A stretch of 64,000 bases of DNA, taken from assembly GCA_963930645.1 (NCBI GenBank), contig OZ005662.1, positions 104,330,436 through 104,394,435 of the forward strand, read 5' to 3'. Position 1 is the stretch's first letter; each line of letters begins with the position of its first letter. Position numbers and translations under genes: made by a program. A model generated the notes under the pieces. It was not told the origin of the DNA and searched no databases. It saw only the letters and a program-made list of their open reading frames with translations. Positions 19,881 to 30,333 of this stretch are shown in pieces. Origin of the DNA: Salticus scenicus (lineage: Eukaryota > Arthropoda > Arachnida > Araneae > Salticidae).

Positions 19881-20252
19881 GAAAGAGCAGATACCTATTC
19901 TTCCATCCATTGCCATTGATAAAGCACATTTTTGCATCTAAACAAAAATTCTAAATATCAGAAGATAAATAAAACTTCCAAAAATATAACTGTTTAAAAA
20001 ATAAAATTCTCCATGCAAACGATTTTTTCTTACTGCGAAATAAAATCGTCTAAAAAATGTGCGAATAGCCTCTGTATAATAGACGATTAATTTTTGAATT
20101 AATTAGTCAAACATTGTTTTTAAAATTTAGTGATTGGTTACTGAATGAAAAAGTTGCAAAATCTGGCAACGCTGTGTTCAATCATTTTCATAATTAAAAA
20201 ATAACGAAAACGCAAACGATTGGCTTAGATTAAAAACACTTTCATACTGTGC

Positions 20253-20442
20253 CACAGATGCCAACATTTTAACTTATTCCGGAGTATTTTGAGCCCGCTT
20301 TCTTTCATACCACATATTTTTTAAGGATATTTTTTTTCTTATTTCATCTAAGTTATATACTGGAGAATATTTTTCATAAATAGTGTGAAATAAAGGCGGG
20401 TTTAAAAATACTACGGAATAAATTAAAATATTGGCTTCTATG
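20253..20442. mobile_element. Palindromic MITE, family B, 6-bp TSD CTGTGC
   Basis: A 190-bp foldback from CACAGATGCCAACATTTTAA to its inverse ending GGCTTCTATG. CTGTGC is repeated at 20247-20252 and 20443-20448. Confidence 0.92.
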
Positions 20443-20739
20443 CTGTGCGTATCCATTGCATCATTTCAACTTAAATAAATTTCTTGCCCATGATAACAAC
20501 TTAATTTTATTTAATTACAAAGAAATAAAACAGACAAAAGTATTTATATATATATATTTTATTAAATTAAAGAAAAAACCTATAATAATTTGCTTTCGTA
20601 TATCCTTCACATGGTGGTTACTTTTGAAGTATACTGTCTAAAAGCAACAATCCAACGAAAAATGTATTTTGTGTTCTTTAGTATTAAAAGTTCCAATAAA
20701 CTACTTTTTGTAGCATTATTTCTATACAGAAAGCATTAA

Positions 20740-21354
20740 CCCACTCCCTGTCGGCGTTGCATGTCATACGTTCGGATTTTCTCTGCCCTTACGGTCGGCA
20801 TCGCATGTCAAGCGACGAAGAGAAAAATTGCATTGTTAAAAGTGAATTCGTCGCTACGTATACGCAGGGCCTGATTAAGGGGGAAGCTCGCTCTTGACAC
20901 ATTATTTATACTTACACCGTTATTTTTTAACAAATACTTTCCTCCTATAATAAATAGAAAATTTTCATTGAAAATTATTTTAAAAGAATTCTGGTGTCTA
21001 ATAACGGTGAGTAAATTGGATTGTTTTACACCGTTCAATTTTTATAAAAAATATTTCCTTGTCAAAGCGTGGAATTTCTATGACATGGAGTAAAAAATAA
21101 TTGTAAAAATATTCCGGTATGAGCGAGCTTCCCCCTTAATCAGGCCCTGCGTATACGTCTCAGTATATTCCACAATTATTTTTTGTATTTCTGAATATTG
21201 CAATGAGATGGCGTAACTAGTACCACTTTCTTCATGTTTTCGTTGTGAGATATCCCGCCTTTAACGTAAAACGTGAATTACTTTTCAGTTTTTATAAGAA
21301 AATGTGTTTTTTGGGTCGGAAATAAATAAATAAATAAAAACGATAGGGAAGGGG
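20740..21354. mobile_element. TTAA-type (piggyBac-like) MITE hosting a hAT MITE
   Basis: After TTAA (20736-20739) it begins CCCACTCCCTGTCGGCG. It ends CGATAGGGAAGGGG before TTAG (21355-21358). Short inverted ends and a TTAA-like target suggest piggyBac-type mobilisation. The GCATGTCATACG and GCATGTCAAGCG segments are repeated near the left end. Without the hAT MITE it is about 320 bp. Confidence 0.65.
20865..21149. mobile_element. hAT MITE, 8-bp TSD CGTATACG
   Basis: A 285-bp element from CAGGGCCTGATTAAGGGGGA to its inverse ending CAGGCCCTG. CGTATACG, itself a palindrome, lies at 20857-20864 and 21150-21157. Interior closely matches 19100-19386 except next to the left end. Confidence 0.93.
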
Positions 21355-21358
21355 TTAG

Positions 21359-21836
21359 AAATATGGAATAAATGTAGTCTTGTATATCGTCTAATCCTGA
21401 GCCAGTCCTAATGCATCTAAGCGCTCTAAACAATAATGCCAAATTTAAGAGGTTCTCTCCTTTAACTACCGCTAATTACTTTCAGAAATGATATTTTATA
21501 TGCAAAATGAACTTTCAGCGAGTTTGGGCAATCGTTACAGCTAAAATTTACTGGTGGGTAATAAATAAAAATTGCTGTTGAATAATATCATAATATCATT
21601 ACTTTGGAATTATTTTGTGTTTCCCTATGCACAAACTGCTGGAAGTATTTATGGCATTTTCAATATAACACATGTCACAGAGAATTCGAATAACATATAT
21701 CAGTTTGAAGGAAAAGTTTTAAATATTAACGCAAGTTGGAGCACAGAAAGCCTGACAGACAGACAAAGGGAAAACATAAACACTTTTCATTTTTGTTGAA
21801 AAGGGTTAATTATACGTTATTAAAAATTATTTCGTA
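21359..21836. other. Spacer with an unassigned 75-codon frame
   Basis: The frame at 21572-21799 (+) has a hydrophobic start and no domain I recognise. It is not supported by any other signal. The rest is AT-rich. Confidence 0.25.
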
Positions 21837-21840
21837 TTAA

Positions 21841-22458
21841 AACTTTCGCGACCGCTGTCGTAGATTCACGACATTTGAAAATTTCTAACTCCTCCAGTGG
21901 GCGTTTCTTTTTCGATTTGTATATTACTTATTTTCTAACATTATATCCAATATTCAAATTTGTACAATCAAATAATATCGTACAAAGATATTTCTTAGGA
22001 AGAATACAATTATATTGTATATCTATTTGTAAAATAAACGTTAATAGAGAAAATTTTGTTCTGAAATATTGCAACGTGGTAGAAATTCGCCCAGAGACCA
22101 TAGCCTCCTTAACTAGATGCCTGCCGTGTGGCTCAAATACTTGGCAACAATTCAAACGGAAGACAGCGCCACCTGATACAGATTGCCCTACTGTTTTATT
22201 CAACTGTCACCAATAAATTTAAGACGTGATATATGATATATATGATCGGCGTTTCTTCTTTTCGCTTTTTATGTATATCATATCCCACTTTAAAAAAAAA
22301 TTTTGTGATTGTTGAACAAAAAAAGTCGCGCCATCTGTACTAGGTGGCGCTGTCTAAAGCTTCAACTGTTGCCAAGTTTCCGAGCCATGCTACAGGCATC
22401 TAGTTTAGGAGGCTATGCACAGACGGACCTTACTGAGAAAAAGACAAAAGCGAAAGTG
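21841..22458. mobile_element. TTAA-type MITE, CACTTTCGCGACCGC family, hosting a palindrome
   Basis: Ends AACTTTCGCGACCGCTG and GCGAAAGTG, flanked by TTAA at 21837-21840 and 22459-22462. It carries the family's GTCGTAGATTCACGAC-like inner palindrome, and the CATAGCC palindrome (22099-22417) is inserted near its right end. Net length is about 300 bp, like the copies at 24986, 55602 and 61625. Confidence 0.82.
22099..22417. mobile_element. CATAGCC-type palindrome, full length
   Basis: A 319-bp unit from CATAGCCTCCTTAACTAGAT to its inverse ending GGAGGCTATG. Inner CAGCGCCACCTGATACAG mirrors CTAGGTGGCGCTGTC. Flanks CAGAGAC and CACAGAC match at six of seven bases. Uninterrupted relatives of the host (e.g. 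25225-25245) read GAGCCCACAGGCGG with no insertion. Confidence 0.85.
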
Positions 22459-22462
22459 TTAA

Positions 22463-23009
22463 TGTAAAAGAAGGAGAAAAAGAGATTGAACAAAATTTCT
22501 AATAAAACACGCCTTTTTTTTCCGTCTGCCTTTGAATCTTAATTATTAAATTACTTTTAAAATTAGAATAAGCTTCAAAGATTTTGTAACTAATGCTATA
22601 TTTAAAAATTTCTTGAATACAAAGATCTTATAATGTAAAATTAAATTTAGTTTATTTAAACCAAAATATATTCCTGTTTTTTTTCAAAAATAAAAAAGAA
22701 TGTACACGAAACATCCATTTTTACAAAATTGTAACCCTCAAATATAGTTAAAAAACAATAAATACTACATTCCAAATTTGTGATCGGCTGATTTCCTATC
22801 AGTTTTTATATAGAGATTTGAACAGAATCTAAGAGAAAACACAAACACATGAACTGTAACGATTCCATCGTTAGAACTTTATTTCCCTATGCTGAAAAGA
22901 CATAGAAATCTAGATGAAAAAAAAAATTTCAGCCAATATTATGTAATTTTAAGTCTAAAAAATTGGAGATTGTGAAAAATAAATAAATCTAATTATTTTA
23001 TTTCAATAT
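22463..23009. other. AT-rich spacer
   Basis: No arms, frames or similarity noted. Confidence 0.45.
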
Positions 23010-23514
23010 AACAAAAAGGATATTTTATTAATAATTTTTTTTTTCAATAAAGCAAAATAAAACTTTTCTGAATCGTTTGTATTTGATTTCTATAACTAAT
23101 CGAAAAATGTAACAAAATTTAGGAAAAACAAATAGGGGAAACCTAATTTATTTACTTCTATTAAGCTAAAAATATAGTAAAAAAACTGCTTAGAAGAATT
23201 TATTATTTTATGAATTTGGCATCTTGCTAGGAAAAATATAGGAAATAATTTATCACGAGTAATATTAAGTAATTTCATAGAATGTTTTTCACAGTTTAAA
23301 ACATACCTTTTCAGCCTAATGTTTCACTATAATTTCTGTAACAACTTAAATGAAACAACTTATTCCTTAATTAAACTTTTAGCGTTAAGTGCTTAATTTA
23401 TTTTGAAAATTATCAAACTGATTTTGAAAATACAGTAGAACTTGTTTAATTCGAAGTTGAAGGGACCTGAGAAAAATTCGAAATATCCAAAAATTCGAAT
23501 TACATATACTATTT

Positions 23515-23725
23515 CATAGTTGCCAACATACAAATTAAAATTCCGTAGTATTGTTACCCCGCCTTCTTTTTCACACCAGTATCCGTTTTACCAATATCCG
23601 AGTATTTTTCTTCTTATTTAATCGTAATTGCATTTGCAAAATATTACTTTAAAGATTTACTGGTGTGAAAAAAAGGGCGGGACAAACAACACTACAAAAT
23701 ATTAATTAGGAAATTGGCAAGCATG
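23515..23725. mobile_element. Palindromic MITE, family A, 6-bp TSD CTATTT
   Basis: Left end CATAGTTGCCAACATACAAA, right end GGAAATTGGCAAGCATG. CTATTT is repeated exactly at 23509-23514 and 23726-23731. A long poly(A) begins at 23736. Confidence 0.92.
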
Positions 23726-23734
23726 CTATTTTGC

Positions 23735-23768
<34 letters not shown>

Positions 23769-24318
23769 GATAAATTAAAAAATCTAAAACTCTACGATCA
23801 AAGATTTAACATATAAACTTTATATCTAAGAAAACTGTTACATCCCCCACCCCCTTCCATTAAATCAATATTTTTTACGAGCCTAATTATTCAACACTTA
23901 AAAAAAAAAAAAAAAAATAGATATTTTTTATTGCTTCTTCAAGTACAATCTTTGTTTCATAGCATATGACTTCAACCTATCAGTTGATACAAAAATAGAA
24001 TCTTCTACATCAGACATGACTTTCAATTAAAAATCCTCGAAGTTCATGTATATGCACCATATCTCCTGATGCACAAGGTAGGGGCTTTTCTTGTATTTCC
24101 TTATCCTTATTTTGAAAGGCTATTAAAATAAATAATGCATTTTAGCTGAGAAAAACCTTAAAAAAAAAAAAATTACTGTAATATTTTAAAGTTAATCGTA
24201 TGAAATATTCGAATTAGCTAAAATAGAATTCGAATTATCCACGATTTTTTAATATTATCTTAATACAAAATTCAAGGAACCGAGTAAAAAACTCGAATTA
24301 TCCAGAATTTCGAATTAA

Positions 24319-24886
24319 CACGTTGACTGCCACGCGTGTTTACAACAAAATCCCCGTCAGGCCACCTTCGCCTGCTGTTACTCCGCCCCCAAACCTTTTT
24401 TGAGTTTCACTGAATTTTATTCAAAATCCGATTCCAAAGCAACCAAAAGAGTCTAGTGATCGCAATCACTTTCTGAATCTGCCAAATACATTCTAGTTTC
24501 ATAATAAAACAATCGGGAAATTTGCACGTTGAACCATTTGGCCAGGGGCCTTTTTCGTGAAGACCTTCGCCTGCTGTTACTCCGCCCCCAAACCTTTTTT
24601 GAGTTTCACTGAATTTTTTTCAAAATCCGATTCCAAAGCAACCAAAAGAGTCTAGTGATCGCAATCACTTTCAGAATCTGCCAAATACATTCTAGTTTCA
24701 TAATAAAAAATTCAACAGTATTATTATCTCCTGTCATATATTTATCTAAATATGTTCGGAAATCCTTTGGAAGGAGTCACCCGACGTGGCCTGATGAGAA
24801 CTCTTGCTGTCACCCGAATACGGGTGACGTGGCCTGATGAGAACTTTTGCTGTCACCCGAATACGGGTGACACGGCAGTTAACGTG
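24319..24886. mobile_element. TTAA-type (piggyBac-like) element with internal tandem repeats
   Basis: TTAA borders at 24315-24318 and 24887-24890, with ends CACGTTGACTGCC and GGCAGTTAACGTG. Two 145-bp copies of a CCTTCGCCTGCTGTTACTCC-led segment start exactly 200 bp apart (24364 and 24564). Near the right end a 45-bp unit containing the hairpin GTCACCCGAATACGGGTGAC is present twice. No transposase. Confidence 0.8.
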
Positions 24887-24985
24887 TTAAACAAGTTCGA
24901 ATCAAACAAGTTTCACTCTATCTATTAAATGGCTATTTATTTTACGGAGTTACCAAATTTTTAATTTATTCTAGAGCAGTTTTAG

Positions 24986-25289
24986 CACTTTCGCGACCGC
25001 TGACGTAGATTTACGTCATTTGAAAATCTCTAGCTCCAACAGTGGACGTTTCTTTCGCAATTTCTATGTTATTTATTTCTTAAAAATATACGAAATATTC
25101 ATAATTGTACTATTAATATACATTGGATATAAATGATTTGATTAAAAAGAGCATAACTATAATGTGTATCCATCTGTACTATAAATGTGAATACGAAAAA
25201 AATTATTCTGAGATATTGTAACAGGGCAGAATAGAGCCCACAGGCGGACCTTACTGTGAAAAAGACAAAAACATGCGGTCGCGAAAGTG
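24986..25289. mobile_element. TTAA-type MITE, CACTTTCGCGACCGC family
   Basis: 304 bp, ends CACTTTCGCGACCGCTGACG and GCGGTCGCGAAAGTG, bordered by TTAG on both sides (24982-24985, 25290-25293). The inner GACGTAGATTTACGTC is palindromic. It lies inside a broken family B MITE whose left arm is seen at about 24950-24981. Confidence 0.88.
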
Positions 25290-25331
25290 TTAGAATTTAT
25301 TTTTTCATTATCTTATCGTAATCACCATATG

Positions 25332-25513
25332 CAGAGCTGCCAACCTAATCCGGCAAATGGTTTGTACCGCCCCTTTTTCTACACCACTTAATTTTTAGAG
25401 TATTTGTTTTCTTCATTCATCGTAAATATATTTTAAGATAATTACTCTAAAAATTAAGTGGTGTAGAAAAAGGGGCGGTACTAACAATTTGCCGGATTAG
25501 GTTGGCAGCTCTG
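25332..25513. mobile_element. Palindromic MITE, family C, 6-bp TSD CATATG with empty sites
   Basis: A 182-bp nearly perfect foldback, CAGAGCTGCCAACCTAATCC to its inverse ending GGCAGCTCTG. CATATG lies at 25326-25331 and 25514-25519. The paralogous blocks read ATCACCATATGTACTCAC at about 55938 and 61956 with a single CATATG and no element, which fixes both ends and the duplication. Confidence 0.96.
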
Positions 25514-26835
25514 CATATGTAATGACGTATAAGTCGACAACCTCATTATAGAGGGAAATTTGACCTACACCATTATCTTAAAATTGTTTTCTTCGTATTA
25601 TGAAATCGTAAAATTTTGCGTGACAAAGAGAAACTACCAGTTGTTTTGTTGAGCAATTTTTAATGTATTTTAATAGTGATGTCTCGTGATTTGATAGGAT
25701 AGACGTTTTTCTATAAAAAATTGTGGTGCTAAAAAAGGCATATATTTCTTAACTTCGGAAGAACCCTAAAAAACATGTGTAGAGTGTGACCCCTGTAAAT
25801 ATGTAGTTGTAATAGAAATCTTTAATGTGATAGAAACCTTCTGATTTTAGACATCTATAAGTTTACCTTATTAAATTCAAGTAATATTTAAATTGATAAA
25901 TAAAATTCCAATAAAACTCCAAAAAGTTGTTTCAAAATAAATTAATAGCCGAGTCCTTCGTTAGGAGATAAAACTATACACGAGTGCATCCAATACAGCA
26001 AGACACAAATGCGTCTACTAAGAAATTTTAAGAGACTTATGCATTTACCTTCCTCTGAAACAACAGTTGAAAATTTTGAATCATTAATTCATTGGAACAT
26101 TCATTCATTTGGAGCATTTATTCACTTATTTTAACTAAACACGAAAACAAATAAAGTGAACTTGGAAAATTTGCCTTTTTTTTTTTTTAGTACCCAAAAC
26201 ATATTCGCACTTTAGGACGAAAATACATGTAAATTTAGAAAAATCTTGCTAAATCCGTAAGTTAAACAGCGGTTAGAAGCTAGTCAGCTTACTTTTAAAA
26301 CATTCCAAAGACGCGAATGTAAAATAACAAAAATTCCAATTTTTATACAATCAACAGATCCTGCCTCTGGCGGACCTGCCTTTCTTGAAGAGATGTATAG
26401 GGACAAATTAAATTAAGAATTACTGATATTTTTTCTTTAAATAATTGAATTTGTTTAGTGATTACTGGTGTTGTTATATTAAAATGTTTAAAATTTAATG
26501 AGAGTAATTATGAAACTATCTGTCTAAAGAAATCTTTTGAATTTTCCCTCTCTTTTTTCACCGAACGAAGTTGTCTGCTAATATAAATTTTATGAAATAA
26601 TATTAATATAACACCATGTCAAAAATGAACTACTTAAAAATGAGAAGCTATTTCTCAAAAAAAGAAAAAAAAAAAAAAAAGAAAAAAAAATATGCTCTTG
26701 CTTTTCCAAAAATAGAATACTAATAGAAATACGTTATAATTAAAATTATTAAAAAATACTATATTCAATTACTAATAAATTAATTTCATGAAAGACGTTA
26801 CGATAAATTTGCAGTCGTTACGATAAAATAACGTC

Positions 26836-27446
26836 GCAGCTTTAGACGAAATAACGTTGGATGTGGTAGACGACATTCTGTCAAATCCTCCATGTTACAA
26901 TAAATATGACAAGCTAAAATCCACATTGCTTTCTCGCATATCAGATTCCGATGAAACGAGACGAAAAAAACTATTTTCCGATATAGAATTAGGCGATCGC
27001 AGACCATCTGATCTTTTGCGCCACAAGAAAAGTTTAGCTGATAAGTCAGTTTCTGAGGAAGTAATTAAATCTTTATGGTCGCAAAGACTGCCAAAGCACA
27101 TCAGAGCCATTTTATCTATGAGTAAAGATTCACTCGATAATTTGGCAGAAATGGCAGATAAGATCGCCGAATCCTATGGCACAGCAGAGATACTGACCGG
27201 TTAACATCTTTAGAAAGCAAAGTCGATGCCCTAACCAAACGTTTAGATGATTTGACATTCGTGGGTCGATCTCAAAACTCATTTGATAGAAGTCGCTCCC
27301 GTTCCAGTTTCCGGCGACAGCGATCACGCTCCCGCTCACGATCGACACAGCATAGCAAGTATTGTTGGTACCATGCCACTTTTGGCGAAAAGGCACGTAA
27401 GTGTACCACTCCATGCGAATACAAACAGCATTTTCCGGAAAAATAA
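26836..27446 (+). pseudogene. gypsy gag C-terminal part
   Basis: The frame at 26857-27204 reads DVVDDILSNPPCYNKYDKLK, later RISDSDETRRKKLF, then ELGDRRPSDLLRHKK and LWSQRLPKHIRAILS, the capsid-like C-terminal domain typical of arthropod gypsy gag. After a frameshift, 27252-27446 has a Ser/Arg-rich basic stretch and YCWYHATFGEKARKC with a following PCEY, the C-x3-H-type zinc-knuckle-like motif of this clade. The start is missing, so packaging function is lost. Confidence 0.8.
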
Positions 27447-27857
27447 TAGGCCAATCGATCGCGGCGACCGACGATATTGGCAGGCAAAACAGTCGCCTAT
27501 ACATTTGCGACAGAAATAGCGGAAGTTCCTTTTTGATTGATACTGGAGCGGGTGTGTCCGTGATTCCTGTAAATAGAAGAAAAGTGCTGCCGCCATCTGA
27601 TTTTCTATTGTTTGCCGCCAATAGCACCAAAATAAAAACCTATGGTAATAAAATTTTTAAATTAAATCTTGGACTCAGACGAAATTTTACGTGGTCATTC
27701 ATAGTGGCCGATGTGTCGAAAGCAATTATTGGTGCGGATTTTCTCCAGAAGTATGGTTTATTAGTAGACGTCAAAAGACAGCGCTTATTAGATCCTTATA
27801 CTGCATTCCCGTCATCCGCCACAATCACAATACAACCATCGACATCATTGACTACCA
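27401..27857 (+). pseudogene. gypsy aspartic protease
   Basis: The frame contains FLIDTGAGVSVIPV, the D-T-G-A active-site motif of retropepsins, and about 65 residues on AIIGADFLQKYGLLVDV, the conserved C-terminal I-G-x-D-F-L block. The domain looks complete, but the frame is fused to the terminal repeat of the inserted element at 27858, so pol translation stops a few codons later. In an intact copy the next segment would be the linker to reverse transcriptase, found at 44225. Confidence 0.85.
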
Positions 27858-27962
27858 CCCAGGTAAAAAAATCAGCAAAAAACCTTTAAAAAAAACCTTC
27901 AGGAAAACTGCAGGTATTTCGGACTATAGCCTACATCTTTTTTACAGGTAAAAAACCTACAC

Positions 27963-28255
27963 TTTTCCTGAAGGTAAAAAACCTGCAGTTTTTCTGAAGG
28001 TAAAAAACCTTCACTTTCCCTTTTATTTGTCCGAAATAACTGCAGTTTTCCTGAAGGTAAAAAACCTGCAGTTTTTCTGAAGGTAAAAAACCTTCACTTT
28101 CCCTTTTATTTGTCCGAAATAACTGCAGTTTTCCTGAAGGTAAAAAACCTGCAGTTTTCCTGAAAGTAAAAAACCCTTCATTTTCCCTTTTATTTGTCCG
28201 AAATAACTGCAGTTTTCCTGCAGGTAAAAAACCTGCAGTGTTTCTGAAAGTAAAA
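27963..28255 (+). repeat. Subterminal 83-bp tandem repeat, about 3.5 units
   Basis: Units start at 27963, 28046, 28129 and 28213. Each holds TTTTCCTGAAGGTAAAAAAC, an inverted-like AAGGTAAAAAACCTTC motif and CCGAAATAACTGCAG. Within the insert it directly follows the left terminal repeat, where binding sites for a transposase would be expected. The minus-strand frame across it is a repeat artefact. Confidence 0.9.
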
Positions 28256-28259
28256 AAAA

Positions 28260-28859
28260 AATATATATATATTCATTTTTCCCCTTTAACATGTCCTATA
28301 TATCTGCAGTTTTCCTTAAATTTGTTCCCGAAATAAATTTTCTTACATATAAAAACGATCTATGCAGTTTTCCTTTAGGTATAAAGTTTTTGTACCTAAT
28401 CTGGGTTTGATTTTTAGTACCCATTATAATATATGAAAAACAAAATATTTGCAAAATTTTATTTACTTTTATGAAAAAAAAAAAAAAAAAAAAATTATAG
28501 AACCTTTAACCAACAATTTTATGTTTAATAATATCAATTATATTTCTTTAAATAAAGTATAGGCAGTTATATAAATAGTCAGTACTAAAATAAATCGAAA
28601 TTTTTTGTGAAAAGGTTACATAATTTTGTGTACGATAGCTAAAGCTTAATAAAAAGGTAACACCTGCATGAAATATGTACGAAACTTTGAATAAACATCA
28701 TAAAGCAGAAGAATACTCACAGCAATTGCTTTGTATCAAAAGAAAACAAGACTTTTCATCAGGGAACAAAAAAGGCACAATGGTGCACAATGGTGAGGTT
28801 CATTTTGCTTTGTTTGCAGCACTCATGTCTACTTTATTCCCTTGAGAAATTACCTTTTT
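28260..28859. other. AT-rich part of the insert
   Basis: Short (TA)n run at about 28260-28270 and a poly(A) run near 28473-28494. Nothing else recognised. Confidence 0.45.
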
Positions 28860-29069
28860 TACTTCCTTATACAAAGTATAAGGAAGTATAGTAATCCCGA
28901 TTTGCGAAATGGATTTTGTATTTCACATTGCTCGAAAACGAATGATCGCTGAATGTTGCCAATTTATACGTGTGACTGTCATGATGTATAGTTGTACACC
29001 TGCAAGTGTCGTCTGAACACGAGCTCTCGTTTTAGAGATATAAGCGATTTTACACGATTTTTCGTGACG

Positions 29070-29131
29070 TCTGTATGTGTGTGTGTGTGTCTGTGTGTGT
29101 GTGTGTGTCTGTGTGTGTGTGTGTGTGTATG
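29070..29131 (+). repeat. (TG)n microsatellite
   Basis: Alternating TG with occasional CTG interruptions. Frames on either strand here are artefacts. Confidence 0.95.
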
Positions 29132-29135
29132 TCGC

Positions 29136-29520
29136 ATAACTCAAAAACGGTTGGACGTAGAAAGTTGCGAATTGGTACATAGGTTTGTTATAACATCTAG
29201 TTGTGCACCTCCCGTTTTGGACTTTGTATGATTTTCCGTTTTGGAGATATTTAGGAAAATTAGGTTCATAATGACAAAAATACATAGGTTTTGGCCATAA
29301 TGTATCAAAAAACGGTAATAACTCAAAAACGGTTGAACGTAGAAAGTTGCGAATTGGTACATAGGTTTGTTATAACATATAGTTCTGCACCTCCCTTTTT
29401 GGACTTTGTATGATTTTCCCTTTTGGAGATATTTAGGAAAATTAGGTTCATAATGACCAAAAATACATTGGTTTTGGCCATAATGTATCAAAAAACGGTA
29501 ATAACTCAAAAACGGTTTGG
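29136..29520 (+). repeat. 183-bp tandem repeat, two units
   Basis: ATAACTCAAAAACGGTTG recurs at 29136, 29318 and 29501. The units share GTAGAAAGTTGCGAATTGGT and GGAGATATTTAGGAAAATTA. Similarity between units is high. Confidence 0.92.
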
Positions 29521-29935
29521 ACAAATCTTGCAGTTTAACTGACTTCCCGACTAGCTAGACATTTGAAACTTTCAGAAAAGCTCAGAACACGTTTACAATG
29601 CGTTTTTTTAATATTTTTGGCCATCTGTTTCCGATACCTGCTGCCTTCGGCAGCGTTACCAGTACAAATCTTGCAATCGATTTTTAACTAACTTCCCGAC
29701 TAGCTAGACATTTAAAACTTCCAGAAAAGCTCAGAACACGGTGACAATGCATTTTTTAAATATTTTTAGCCAATTGCTTCGTGTCACTGCTGCTTTTAGC
29801 AGCGTTTATATGATTCAACAGAAAATCTATTTAACTAACTTCCCGACTAGTTAGAGATTTGAAACTTCCGGAATAGTTCAGAAACACGGTGAAAATGCAT
29901 TTTTTAACACTTTTATCCAATTGTTTCGGATCCGA
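29521..29935 (+). repeat. About 155-bp diverged tandem repeat, three units
   Basis: Each unit has ACTTCCCGACTAG(C/T)TAGA then GAAACTT and CTCAGAACACG-like motifs (near 29540, 29693 and 29839). The first two end in a small hairpin (GCTGCC...GGCAGC, GCTGCT...AGCAGC). A remnant of a fourth unit lies at about 30235-30290. Confidence 0.85.
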
Positions 29936-29936
29936 A

Positions 29937-30203
29937 GTCCCCCCCCAAGGCACGACTTTGACATGAGTCCCCCCAAGGCGCAACTTTGACATGAGTCCCC
30001 CCCAAGGCACATGAGTCCCCCCCAAGGTACAACTTTGACATGAGTCCCCCCCAAGGCATAACTTTGACATGAGTCCCCCCAAGGTGCAACTTTGAAATAA
30101 GGCCCCCCAAGGCCCAACTTTGACATGAGTCCCCCCAAGGCCCAACTTTGACATGAGTCCCCCCCCCCCAAGGATTTTAAAATGAGTCCCCTCAAGGCAC
30201 AAT
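29937..30203 (+). repeat. C-rich minisatellite, about 28-bp unit
   Basis: About nine units of CATGAGTCCCCCCAAGGC then ACAACTTTGA, with variable C-tract length and one shortened unit. The minus-strand Gly-rich frames come from this array and are not proteins. Confidence 0.95.
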
Positions 30204-30333
30204 TTTATTTATTTATTTATTTTTTTTTTTACGTATGCATGCATTTTTTTTTAAATATTTTTAGTTAACTGTTTCGGGTCCAGTGACAATATTTTGTAAC
30301 ATTATGTATATTTCTAAAAGTGTATAAGGAAGT

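Larger units (their letters stand above)
18828..20074 (-). mobile_element. mariner-family element with TA duplication
   Basis: Ends CAGAGGCTGTTCGCACATTT and, inverted, the same sequence with one change (GAATAGCCTCTG side), extending through TTTAGACGATTTT. TA lies at 18826-18827 and 20075-20076. Full length would be about 950 bp without the hAT MITE inside, too short for a complete mariner gene, and it is deleted internally. Confidence 0.9.
18750..20175. mobile_element. Inverted-repeat element split by a mariner
   Basis: AATGTTGCGAAATTTTGCTA then CGTTTTTATTCAACAGTCAC on the left is mirrored by GTGATTGGTTACTGAATGAA then AAAGTTGCAAAATCTGGCAA on the right (about 20130-20175). The TA-flanked mariner occupies its centre. 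Outer ends and duplication are not resolved. The arms resemble those of the hAT-like MITE at 11872. Confidence 0.55.
23433..24918 (-). mobile_element. pogo/Tigger-like element carrying two insertions
   Basis: Ends CAGTAGAACTTGTTTAATTC and, inverted, CAAGTTTCACTC, bordered by TA (23431-23432 and 24919-24920). The CAGT(G/A)(G/A)AAC...TTCGAA pattern is that of pogo-type termini. Inside are a family A MITE (23515-23725) and a TTAA element (24319-24886). The remaining 700 bp or so is heavily decayed; minus-strand frames contain only fragments (for example HELRGFLIESHV near 24050) with no catalytic motif I can trust. A second copy in opposite orientation is at 57202-57862. Confidence 0.7.
23010..26835. 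repeat. Paralogous block R, copy 0
   Basis: Collinear, after removing insertions, with 55085-57201 and 61395-63830. Shared landmarks include AATAAAGCAAAATAAAACTT, the CACTTTCGCGACCGC MITE, CACCATATG, GCCGAGTCCTTCGTTAGGAG, and CACCGAACGAAGTTGTC (the last only here and near 63512). The gypsy retrotransposon abuts its end at 26836. Confidence 0.85.
28860..30333. repeat. Unit bounded by GTATAAGGAAGT repeats
   Basis: A 13-bp-arm palindrome TACTTCCTTATAC-AAA-GTATAAGGAAGTA lies at 28860-28888. A further direct copy of GTATAAGGAAGT closes the unit at 30322-30333. Between them lie a (TG)n tract, a 183-bp tandem repeat, a 155-bp tandem repeat and a C-rich minisatellite. I have the impression that this boundary motif recurs in arthropod genomes but cannot name a family. 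No coding capacity. Confidence 0.55.

Noticed and set aside
24789..24880. CTGATGAG motifs followed by a stable hairpin, suggestive of a hammerhead ribozyme
   Set aside because: The required GAAA segment and the stem II that should directly follow CTGATGA are missing. The hairpin GTCACCCGAATACGGGTGAC explains the pairing on its own.
28023..28292. 89-codon minus-strand protein with repeated FYLQENC blocks
   Set aside because: It is a translation of the 83-bp subterminal DNA repeat; the period equals the repeat and other frames look alike.
28923..29524. Overlapping frames of 120 and 127 codons around the TG tract
   Set aside because: They arise from (TG)n and the 183-bp tandem repeat, with HT-repeat translation and no domain.
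29831..30202. Gly-rich repetitive proteins on the minus strand, superficially silk-like
   Set aside because: They are products of the C-rich minisatellite in all three frames. Unit length varies without respect for codons.
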